From positions 43,806,753 to 43,870,752 of the forward strand of contig OW028575.1 in the NCBI GenBank assembly GCA_932294295.1: a DNA stretch of 64,000 nt, given 5' to 3'. Below the pieces are notes generated by a model. The model saw only the letters and a program-made list of their open reading frames with translations. It had not been told where the DNA came from and did not search any database. Made by a program: the position numbers and the translations under genes. The stretch comes from Alitta virens (taxonomy: Eukaryota; Annelida; Polychaeta; Phyllodocida; Nereididae). Each line of letters starts with the position of its first letter. The first letter of the stretch is position 1. This document shows positions 48,597 through 58,515 of this stretch, piece by piece.

Positions 48597-49796
48597 TAAC
48601 TCTAGGAAGCTGTTGTGGCTGAGGGCTGGTACAACAATAACAACCCCAGAGTTATTGCTACATATTTTCTAGACAGTATACAAGAGGGTAATTACAAGAA
48701 CGTCATTAATTGAATAACAATTCATAAACGAAACACCTCATACATTATAGTACAAGTTCTCTGTCAGTGAACTTGGCTGTAAATGGTGTGCATCACTTTT
48801 TGTGCCATATGGTTATCATGTGGTTATACTTGAGAAAATTTCAGGCAAGCAGTAATATGCATATGTTCAATGAGGACTATAATAATTCCAGGGTTGTCCC
48901 ATGAAAATAAGAGCAGATCTAGGGATGGAAAAATACATTGTTGGCTGCTATGCAGACATGTTTTCCATAGACACGAGGAGGCGGTTGAATCATGTTTCAT
49001 TTGGCCAGTCAATAAGAAACCAAGTATATTTTTTAAAAATAATTTTGTTTTTTCGACGTCAGTTACATTTTTGGGATTACATTATGTTAAGGATCGAAGA
49101 TCTAGTGGCATACTATGTTTAGGGCAATGGACCTTTGTAACATCACGGAAACATTTTACAAATTCAATTATTCAATTTCAGAGAATCGAACAATTTTGGT
49201 TAACTCTACTTAGAGGGTGGACGAAATGGTGGCACCAGTTTCTTGCTACTTCTGAATATGACAGGAGTTATGATTTTGATAAGTAAGTTTAAGTTAACTG
49301 AATGCCTTTTGCAAGCTTTGTCATGCAGTAAAGGTATCATGTTCAGAGTGCATATTACTAACTGGCTTTTCTATTACAGATCTCTTATGCAATTTTGCTT
49401 CATGTCAGTCATCCAGAAGGAGCTGGATCAGTACAAAGAGGACTGGAATAACCATAGAGTAAGAAGACAGGTCCAACTGCGTGTGCTCACAGGCATACCA
49501 AATATATTATTTACTTTTCCCGAGAGATATGGTGAGTCCCGTCATGAATCCACAACTCGGTATAGAGACCAAATTGACAATATTTTCAAATTGTTTTTCA
49601 CTTTATCTAGTTTCTAAATTGATCATTCAATGTAAAGCAGCTGACAAAGGGATGCTGGTTTTCCTCAGACAGTTGAAATACTGGTATTCCATATTATATT
49701 AAATCATGCACATTCTCCTAAACAGGGAGTGAACAACGGCTGTGGATCCAGTAGACATCGAGTACTTTAGAAGATATTGTGACAAATCCGCCATGG
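48597..49796 (+). pseudogene. Integrase-core (rve-type DDE) domain gene fragment with introns
   Basis: Pieces: about 48,597-48,688, SRKLLWLR, frame break, then NNPRVIATYFLDSIQE. 48,892-49,023: GCPMKIRADLGMEKYIVGCY..SFGQSIRNQ. 49,182-49,282: RIEQFWLTLLRGWTKWWHQF. 49,380-49,531: SLMQFCFMSVIQKELDQYKE..WNNHRVRR..GIPNILFTFPERYG. About 49,730-49,796: AVDPVDIEYFRRYC with a stop before it. The last four introns have GT-AG ends, matching phase for three, and a TACTAAC branch site near 49,355. RADLG gives the second catalytic Asp and NQRIE the Glu of a DDE integrase core; the arrangement resembles the integrase-core family related to Ginger-type transposons. The first catalytic Asp exon is not seen. 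It is a fragment with one frame break, probably inactive. Confidence 0.6.
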
Positions 49797-50246
49797 TACA
49801 GAATAAGTCTCTACATATTTTGTTCAATTACATCCTAGTACATTTTGATGCAGAATTTCCCAAAAATGCACTCGATGGTTTCACAATATATAATTTCATT
49901 AAATCTATTATGTAAACAACTAATCTTGAAATAGGAACTCATGCCATTTGATACATTCATGATTGGTCAAGCAAACCATTTATTGTCAAGCAAACCATTT
50001 ATAAAGAGTTACAAATAAATGCATGTTGTTTTACCATTACAACTTGATTTACATGTTTGCAGTATTTTACAACATATAAGTTACTTCGGTACAGAAGTTT
50101 CTTTGGTAACAAAAACTGAGGTCTGTAAAATTTTGCGTATACATACTTGATAAATTAGGACATCTGGCATCATAAAACACAAAACCTCAAATAAACAACT
50201 TTGAGTCATCTTTTACTTAAGCACCGGACAAGCGCCGTCTTTCAGT

Positions 50247-50462
50247 TACAGTGGCCGACGTCGAAGTTGTGGCCGACACCGGAGTTGTGGACTTCAATGG
50301 TGACGTCCTGGGGCCGATCCAAACATTCCGAATGAACAGGGTGATAGATATCGCTATTATTCTAAATCTTTCTCTGTCAAAATGTTCTGAATCCGCCTCT
50401 GGACGTCACTATTGAAATCCACAACTCTGGTGTCGGCCACAACTTCGACGTCGGCCACTGTA
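50247..50462. repeat. 62-bp near-perfect inverted repeat (hairpin)
   Basis: 50,247-50,308 (TACAGTGGCCGACGTCGAAG ...) pairs with 50,401-50,462 with three mismatches across 62 bp and a 92-base spacer. It directly abuts the right arm of foldback element 3. It could be a MITE or produce a long hairpin RNA. Confidence 0.85.
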
Positions 50463-50692
50463 GAAATTGCTGTCGAACCGCGCCGTTCTGCAAGTCTCCC
50501 GCGCTGTTCCGCAAGTCTCCCGCGTCCGCAGGTCTCCCGCGCCGTTCCGCAAGTCTCCCACGCCGTTCCGCAGGTCTCCCACGCCGTTCCGCAAGTCTCC
50601 TGCGCAGCTCCGCAATTCTTCCGCGCCGCTCCACAATTATTCCGCGCCGCTCCGCAGCCTCGCTCCGCTTTGTACTTATGGGCCACCGTTGG

Positions 50693-50930
50693 CTGGGACC
50701 TGCCTAAGCGTGAACGCGATAGGCAGGTCACCCCTACCTATCCCGGATGGCTGATTGGCCAAGAACCGAATTTTCTGATTGGCTGTGCTAAATTTAGACT
50801 GGGGATCACGTTCCAGTCTAGGCTTTTCCAATGTTAAAGCCTAGGAAGCGCATGCACGCTACCGGGAGGAATCCCTGCTAATGGCAGCCCCTACCTGCGT
50901 ACTGCGTCATCTAGTCGCCGCGGGCCAGCG
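50693..50930. repeat. Dispersed GC-rich repeat, inverted partner at 62,500-62,740
   Basis: GGCTGGGACCTGCCTAAGCG, GATTGGC, TTTAGACTGGGGA, GCCTAGGA, CGCTACCGGGAGGAATC and GCAGCCCCTACCTGCGTACT all occur in reverse-complement order near 62,500-62,740. About 240 bp is shared, with small differences. No ORF of significance. Confidence 0.8.
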
Positions 50931-51050
50931 AAGGGCCACCGTAGATGTGGTACCAGTGCTAGGGCGGGACGAACTAAAAGGCGGGACCAATGTAGGCGGG
51001 ATGCCAGCGAAATCATACAGGGTGCGCTGCGCATCTATTACCTGCTGCCC

Positions 51051-51107
51051 TCTGCTGTTATTTAGTGTAAACTATATAATATATAGTTTACACTAAATAA
51101 CAGCAGA
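51051..51107. repeat. Perfect 27-bp palindrome, apparent head-to-head transposon ends
   Basis: The left arm (51,051-51,077, TCTGCTGTTATTTAGTGTAA to ACTATAT) and right arm (51,081-51,107) are exact reverse complements separated by AAT. The left arm plus the preceding about 40 bases (AATCATACAGGGTGCGCTGC...) recurs at 62,751-62,818 with one or two changes. The right arm runs straight into the 5' region of P-type copy C. Confidence 0.95.
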
Positions 51108-51714
51108 ATGGAAGTCACGTGACTTGTGACGTGCCAGATCGACGCCATTGCTATGCGTTGATGCCGGGCAGAACAGCCAAATGGCATGTGCAGACGACCG
51201 CCAGTATCATGGCCAGAAACCAAAGAAAAAAAGCTGGAAACAAGTGGAACGGTGTTTTGCCATCAACTGTACATCATACAGGAACCGAACAGTATGACGA
51301 AGGCAGAAGGAATTACTTTCCACAAGTAGGTTTTGTTAATATATTTTCGAGGGTTACTTGACCTTGCAGTCTGCCCGAAGATCGCCGGACCGCCGTACCT
51401 GACCAGTTAGTGTCCAAGATATCCTAGTTTATGACCTCCATGTAGTCCCCTATTCTAAGAATTAGCAGGTTTTTTTAAATTAAAAAAATATTATTGCCTT
51501 CATGAAAATATTGGGTTTGGCCTAACTTCACACAATGGCATAGCTTTCTAGTCGATTCGTCACTGCGCGATTCTTCCCAGCCAAAACTAGTCCATGAATT
51601 CGTCACTCGAACTTCGAAGAAAGTCTGTTCGTCACCGGAAACTGGTCGATTCGTCACCCGAATTTGGTCGGTTCGCCACTTTAAAAATATTGTAATTGAG
51701 GCTCCAGCTAGTGA

Positions 51715-52350
51715 ACTCCTGCTAGCTTGCAGTCTCCCAGCTGCACTGGAAATTCTTGTGATACAGCTGTTATTTATACTCCCTCTCATCTGGCTTTATT
51801 GTCTAGCATTTATTGACATTCAAAAGTAGAGATACATTACATGAGGAAAAAATGCAGTGTTTTTACAAAATAATTTCTAGATCTATTTATTTTACCACTT
51901 TCAGACTTCAGTAGAAATAATGACAGACAATCATTATCCTGAATCATCCTGCCTACATTTTTGCTATTATTAGGCCTCTCTGGCCTGACATAACAATACC
52001 AGCTGGGAAAATTAGGGGAAAATTTACAGCTGGGTGGTAGGCTTAGTTGGAAGAAATGCTAAGAAATGTCAGCTGGCTAAGAAGTTGCTAGCTGGGTGAA
52101 TTGGTTGGCTGGCTAAGACGGTTGCTAGCTGGGTGAATTTAATTGGCTGGCTGGCTTAGAAAATAATCATCAATGGGCTGGCTGGCACCAGTGCTTATGC
52201 AGTAGCTGGTAAGTCAGAAAAAAATTAATAACAGATGAATGTTTCCTAGACTGACAACTTTTCAACTCTATTTTCTTTGAAACATATAGAAACTGAATAT
52301 CAGCCTGCTAGCCAGCCTTTGTAAAATTTGCTGGTGGTGTGCTCCTGACA
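51715..52350. mobile_element. CAGCTG-rich repeat family, copy 2
   Basis: Starts GAGGCTCCAGCTAGTGAACT and runs through the same blocks as copy 1, ending GGTGTGCTCCTGA. It carries one truncated unit of the 5' subrepeat. Confidence 0.85.
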
Positions 52351-52539
52351 TTAAATTACTGTAACTTCACTTCAAGTAACATATATCCAAAATTTAAACA
52401 GATTCGGAATGAGAGATTATTGGCCACGAGTAATTATTTAATACCAAGCTAGTAACTAGTTAAATAAATATCTTTTTTTAAATTATACTAGGATCATGCA
52501 ATTCAGCAACTATGACGACAAGGAGACAACTGACAATTT

Positions 52540-52740
52540 TATTAACAATCACAGTTTTATTAACTATATAAAAATTAAAATGCTCAATTTAATCAGCCAT
52601 TTATAGATGTAGAGCTATATAGCTTAGACTAGATACAATTGTCACAGTTTTATTAACAATATAAACATTTAAATGCACAATTTAATCAGCCATTTATAGA
52701 TATAGAGCTATATAGCTTAGACTAGATACAATTTAAATTG
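52540..52740. repeat. Tandem duplication of about 95 bp
   Basis: AATTTAATCAGCCATTTATA, GAGCTATATAGCTTAGACTA and CACAGTTTTATTAAC occur twice in direct order with few differences. Confidence 0.85.
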
Positions 52741-54287
52741 AGTAGTGAGTGATTTATATCAATATCCACAATTGTATTAAGATAACAATAGGATAAAACT
52801 GAACAAGAAACAAGAAAACATGTATTTATAATGTATATTTTCCATTATGAATAATGCACTTGTGCATAGGAATAGTAATATGAAGAAATCATTTATTAAT
52901 CATAATATATGCATATATAATATAAATAATAATACAACTTTATTATTTGGTTTTTATATATTCATAAATTGTAGTATTAATTTAATATCAATTAGCATGC
53001 ATATTTATAGATTAAAGACATTGTAAAACAAAGGAGAAAATCGATGTCAAAAATAATAATGTGGCATTCATTTAATATCAATTAGCAAGCATGTGCCCTT
53101 TATAGATCAGTAAGTTACAAAAGCAATTAACCAGTATTTAGTTAGTCCATCAGGCATCACGATGCACATGCTTATAAATAAGCTATTACAATTAAAATTA
53201 AATTGGCCTTAGATATTTAAGTGCGGGTGATGAATCGGGTGACCAGTTTCGGGTGACGTACAGACTTTTTTCGGGTGATGAATGGACCTGTTTTTTTTTG
53301 GTCAACACGTAACAATGACTGTTCATTATTGGATATTGTGCTTTGGCTTTGCCCACTGTGATTAAAAGTGTCCTCCCATTCAAAATGAGACTTATAACAA
53401 ATATCATGAAATATTGAAGTAAATTGAAATCCAATATTTTTACATATATGTGGTTGTGTTTTATATTTCCAGACTAAGTAAAAATCATGGAACTGTTCAA
53501 AACCTGGGCCAGGAACTGTAGGCGAGACTGATAGAACCCTTCAAAGGGCCCAACCTAAAGAAGGGGCATTTCCGACAATTTTTGAGCTCCCAAAGCACTT
53601 GCAGGTACAAATGCATGTATATCACAATATCAAATGTCAACTGATTTACTTACGTGGTAATACCTGGAGGCATAAGATGTGCCTATAATACATCGTATTC
53701 TGTCTGCATTGTAAGTTCTACATGCATGTTATAGATACCTTATAAAACATTTGTATGGGTGTATTATATTTGTGAATTTATAGAATGCATTTCTTTCAGC
53801 CAAAGATTACCCAGCAAAGACTATCAAGAACGAGTTTGCAAGCCCTTGAAGCTGTGGAAGCTCAAAGTGAAGATCCAAATTCACAAGTATGTAATAACTA
53901 TACGTCAGTTAAATGCATAATTTTCTCAAGAAGTATTTTTGTGTTGTTGGTCTTAGTATGATCATTACTATAGGTTCAACATACTTTTGTTTTAGCTTGA
54001 CCATGTTTACTTCACACATGAAGATGATGATGACAGGTTACTGCGAGTGGAAGAGAAAAATAAAGCTCTCAAAAAACAGCTGCGGAATACAAAAGTTCGG
54101 GAAAATCGTGCCAAACACACCTGCAAAGATCTCATCCAGCAACTCTCAGAATCTAGTTTGATCAATGAAGAGCTAGAAATGAAGCTATCTTCATATGCAG
54201 GTTTACATTTCAAATACTTAGTTTGATGTCTAAATGTTTTTGTGTTATAAAGATAGTGATATAAGCAAATTTTGATAAAAACTTGTA

Positions 54288-55480
54288 GAGGGGGGTGATA
54301 ACACATAGAAAAAAAATTATTTCATAATTTTAAATGGAAACCATCCAGGTTTTGTTAAGGCTGATATACCATTTCCAAATTGGTATAACACATGCCTGTA
54401 TCTCTATTTTTGGTCCCTCCCAAGACTGATTGAATATTTAGTCAATTTGAAAGAATTTTTAGCATTTGCGCGAAGTCGCGGTTCGTCATATTTCCTTTAT
54501 AATGGAACATATAAAGTTGGTAGGCACATGACTGTATTCAGTGAAAAATAAGCTTCACTTTGAATACCAACATTGCTGTATTTAAAATTTTATTCACATT
54601 ATAATAACTCAATTTTGAGACTAAATGAGCCCGAATAGACATATGCATGGATTGTTTTTTTATTAAGACAATTATATTTCAACAAATCTAAAATTATTCA
54701 GACACCAAATCTCCAGCTTGAGAGCAAAGGTTTTCAGTATTTTCTTAGGCTTTCATAAAAACTGGCAATTTTGTGAATTATGCAAGAAGGTCATTTAGGT
54801 ATTACATCAATGCTACTGGACAGAAGCTTAGTCAGCTGACATGACCAGCTATCAGAGTCAGATGTAATGATGGGATGATATGGTTTGAGTCCATACCATT
54901 TTACACATTCACCTCAGGGGTGGGTCTTCAACTTACTCAAGCCACTATAGTTAACGTCTCACGATACTGACATCCAGCTATCAAGCTCATGAAGAGTGCC
55001 TGTGCCAGGGATCAAACTTGGGACCTTCAGAATAGTTGGTTGGTGTTCTAACAGGCTAATCCCTTAACCACTGGGCTCCCCAACAAACAAAATTGAATTA
55101 ATCAATTTAAAATAATATTCATCACACCACCCGAGACTACAGTTGTTTAATCCATAGATTCAATTGCTGATGGACTATTCCATTATTTAGTAGACCTCCT
55201 AAATTGGTATTCATTTTAAAGCTCTTTACAAGACCAATCCAAATAACTCATTATTAAAGAGATATATGGAGATTACATCAATATCGCTGACCTTTAAAGT
55301 TGCGGAAATCGCTAAATTTCTGCGTAAATGATCAAATTTTCAACGAGGCTTGGGAGGGATCAAAAATAATGGTACACCTTTGTGTAATACATCATTAGAA
55401 AGGGTTTTTGACCCTTAACAAAGTTAGGATAGCTTCCCATTAAAATTCTGACATTCATGATTATCACCCCCCCCCCCCTC
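54288..55480. mobile_element. 1.19-kb inverted-repeat element with TA target duplication, in an intron of pseudogene C
   Basis: The outer ends are GAGGGGGGTGATAAC and, in reverse complement from the right, GAGGGGGGGGGGGGTGATAA. Both arms continue for about 180-200 bp with diverged but collinear blocks (GTTAAGG, TTTTTGGTCCCTCCCAAG / TTTTTGATCCCTCCCAAG). The flanks are TA (54,286-54,287) and TA (55,481-55,482), fitting a TA-targeting transposon. No transposase. A tRNA-derived SINE sits inside. Confidence 0.65.
54830..55085 (-). mobile_element. tRNA-derived SINE nested in the 1.19-kb element
   Basis: The minus strand starts TTGGGGAGCCCAGTGGTTAA (A box GCCCAGTGG) near 55,085 and has CCCAAGTTTGATCCCTGGC (B box) about 55 bases on, followed by a tRNA-unrelated body to about 54,830. 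Copy-like body fragments occur near 18,650 (plus strand). The A/B-box spacing fits an internal Pol III promoter. Confidence 0.6.
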
Positions 55481-57242
55481 TATAAAAAGTAGGACAAATA
55501 ATGAATTCTGGTAAGATCTTGCAAATACTAGATTTTACAATTTAAGATGTGACAATGGATATTATGAAAGTATTTTAACATGACATTTAATTAAATTTTT
55601 TATTTATTTATATCTTCTTTACTATTTGCAGTTATTTCTCATACAAATGTACCTTGTAACAAAGTGTTATTTTATTTTCTACAGATATTCCTTGTGAACT
55701 GCTGAAAAAGTCTTCTAACTATACAGAGCACCAGCGCAATTTTGCACTTACGCTTCATCTATACTCAAGCAAGGCATTGCGAAGGTACAGTTCTTAAACT
55801 TGAAAATTCACTAAAATTTAAGACTATGCATATTATTACAAAAATAGGGGATTGTGACAAAATTCAATCATGTTTCGATCTCGTAACATTAACAGGTGGC
55901 TTGAGAGAATTGATGCTAAGCCTGGTCTCAACCCTATGCATGCTGGACAGTCTGGCTCAGAAATTGAAGGAAAACTCTTCCGACTATAGAAAGTAAATAT
56001 CTTGTTGCTTTTTGGTCTAATAACAAATTACATCATTGATTTCATTTATCAGTTTCATTTGGGAGAAGTTTTATTTGAGAACTTTTGTTCAAGTTGTAGC
56101 AGCAGGATTGGCACATTTTTTGGGAGCAAGATGTATTATTTCGAAACATACTAAGGTAAATATAAGGTAGATGTAATAGCAGGCTATTCTGACAAATTAG
56201 TGACTGTATATTAAATTATTTTAATGTAGAAAGCATGTAATTATTTCTGATTGAACTTTCCCAAAGTGGATTGCCCTCTATTAGCAGCATAAAATATGAC
56301 ATATACTATAAATTTTCTTTTCAGTTGCTGCTGGATGCCATGGCAATTAAACAGCGGATAGATCATGACACCCACAAACAGAAATTCACCGGGTATGTGG
56401 ACCTTGGAAATGGGGATGAGTTGGATTGTGAAGGAAAAGAGGTCTTGGTGTTCATGCTCGTGGGGTTAAAAGGTCATTGGAAGGCCCCAATCGCTTACTT
56501 CTTCACATGAAGCTTGCCTGTGGAAGTACAAACTGAACTTGTGACGCATTGTTTAAATAAGCTTCAGGAACTTGGCTTTTGTGTCCGAGTTGTAACCATG
56601 GACGGCCACGCCACCAACAAGGCAATGTGCAAGAAGTTCGGGTGCAATCTCTCTCTTGATGACATAGCACACTTCAAACCTTCTTTTCAGATAGAAGGCG
56701 CTGACTATCAGACGTATGTGATGTTTGACACATGTCACATGATTAAACTAGTACGGAACACTCTGCAAGCGCTGAGACACATATGGTCATTGGATGGACA
56801 GATATCTGATTTGCATGAAACTCAACAACAACTTGGCTTACATTTGGCCAACAAACTTGGAAATGCCTACATCGACTTTCACTCTCAGAAAATGAAGGTA
56901 GCCTTAGCTGTTCAAGTACTTTCTGCATCCGTTGCTGCAGCAATACAAACTCTGAGAGACCTTGGTATGAAACAGTTTTCGTACAGCGGTCCCACTATTG
57001 AATTTATCAAGATGATTATTTGTTCCATGTCAATAATGATTTAATTTTATGGCACTTCTAATGGTGTAAACCATCTAATGAAAGTAATCTGTATTGAAAG
57101 AATATCTATTCTCATTATAAATATTGATTACATGTAATTTTGCAGAGAATTGATAGGCTGTTTGACACACTCAACAATAGGTCTACATGTGCAGCTGGTA
57201 CAAAGAAGCCCATTTATCTGAATGAATGGCAGGAGGTTAAAC

Positions 57243-57258
57243 AATTCCTCAATTCCTC
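57243..57258 (+). repeat. 8-bp tandem duplication AATTCCTC
   Basis: Two adjacent copies in the exon 57,145-57,326. The frame is transposase-like before it and, two bases offset, again transposase-like after it, so the duplication is the direct cause of the frameshift. Confidence 0.85.
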
Positions 57259-58434
57259 AATGAGACGAAGAACTTCCTAATTACGCTCCATACAATTGAT
57301 GGGAAACCATTGCACAAATCGCCCAGGTAAGACATTGCCCATATCAAGATTTTGGTCTGGTTTTCAACTTTATTGCACTATTATTTTTGTTAGGGTCCAT
57401 ATGAAATTTAGCTGTTTAGTTGACCTTAAGTTATCATGGTCATAAGACTAGGGTGCTTGACCTCACAACACCCAAGGTCATATACCTAGCCAATGGTTAT
57501 AAAACCTATGATGCTAGGTAAAAAAAGCACCATATACACCATCTATAGCAAGTGTCTGAAAATGCTATTACTATTGTGGAGACTTTGAAAACAACTAAAA
57601 AAATTGTTTAAACTTTTCCATATGTTTACAGGGGTACCTGTGTTATGAGTCTGTGCTCGGCAATCGTCAGTCTAGAAGGACTACTCCTGGACCTCCACCA
57701 GTCGCAGGATAATTTCAAGTATCTTCTGACTTACAAATTAAGCCAAGACCATCTGGAGCTGTTCTTCAGCGCTGTGAGGCAGTGTGGTATGTCAAGCTAA
57801 TTTTATTTTGCTAAAAACAAATATAATTTTGAAACTTTGATTTTAACTAGCCATAATTTTTAGTTAAAATCTGGTATTCATAATTGTATTAATTTCAGGT
57901 GGATGGAGCAATAACCCTACAGCACTCCACTTCAAATATATCTTCAGAAGACTCTTGGCTAGATCCGGCGCTCTTGCAGTGTCGCCTTCTGCAAACGTAT
58001 CTGCCTTGGAGGAATTTAACATCACCAGTGCTGCTACGTCCACCTACCTACCCCCTACCAACTTCAGATTGGACAATGACATTGTTGAACCTGGACAAGA
58101 CCTTGACCTTGAAAAACCACCAGCAGAATTTCATGGCCAGTTGAGTCCCCTGGTAGAGAACGTAGTCGTTTACATCGCAGGTAATTATACATATTATGTA
58201 CTTACATTAGCTTGCATTATGTACTGGCATTATTCTAGCATTTTTCCTCCAACATAATTTTACATATCAGTAGTAATTCAGTTTTTAACAAATTCATTGC
58301 CTGTATATTTGTTTGTATACGTTTTTCCTGCCCTGTTATGCAAAAACGCCCAAAGTGACGTTTCTCTACCCTTGAGGCATTGCGTTTGTACAGCGTGTAT
58401 TCTGTCATGCAGTGTTGTCCATCCACTTTGAAAT

Positions 58435-58515
58435 CAATCTTAAAGTTTGATATTGTCAATAAAATATCTACTACTATATTCTCACTGTCATTGATGTCTA
58501 TAAGTAAAATGAAGT
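58435..58515 (+). repeat. Direct duplicate of about 80 bp, partner at 59,497-59,577
   Basis: AAAGTTTGATATTGTCAAT followed by CTCACTGTCATTGATGTCTA and TAAGTAAAATG occurs in both places about 1,060 bases apart. One copy is intronic in pseudogene C and the other lies downstream of its stop. Confidence 0.85.

Larger units (their letters stand above)
48114..50692. mobile_element. Foldback-type element 3 enclosing an integrase-core gene fragment
   Basis: Left arm 48,114-48,300: GGCCCATAAGTACAAAGCGG, then about 21-bp units of the GCGGAAGAACTGCGGAACGG type. Right arm 50,464-50,692: the same units inverted (CGCGCCGTTCCGCAAGTCTC) ending CCGCTTTGTACTTATGGGCC, the reverse complement of the left edge. 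GC-rich arms stand out against an AT-rich interior of about 2.16 kb, which contains the integrase-like exons (48,597-49,796). Whether the exons are the element's own or captured cannot be decided here. Repeat-driven ORFs in the arms are not genes. Confidence 0.6.
51585..53290. mobile_element. Foldback-type element 4 in the first intron of pseudogene C
   Basis: The left arm (about 51,585-51,670) has repeated GATTCGTCACCCGAA-type words (GTCACCGGAAACTGGTCGAT). The right arm (53,221-53,290), in reverse complement, has GTCACCCGAAACTGGTCACC and AAGTCTGTACGTCACC in the same order as the left arm. The interior (1.55 kb) holds CAGCTG-rich repeat copy 2 and a tandem duplication. No transposase. Confidence 0.5.

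Noticed and set aside
50357..50837. ORFs with ETCGTAWETCG or SPTPFRKSP repeats
   Set aside because: Frames through the right arm of foldback element 3.
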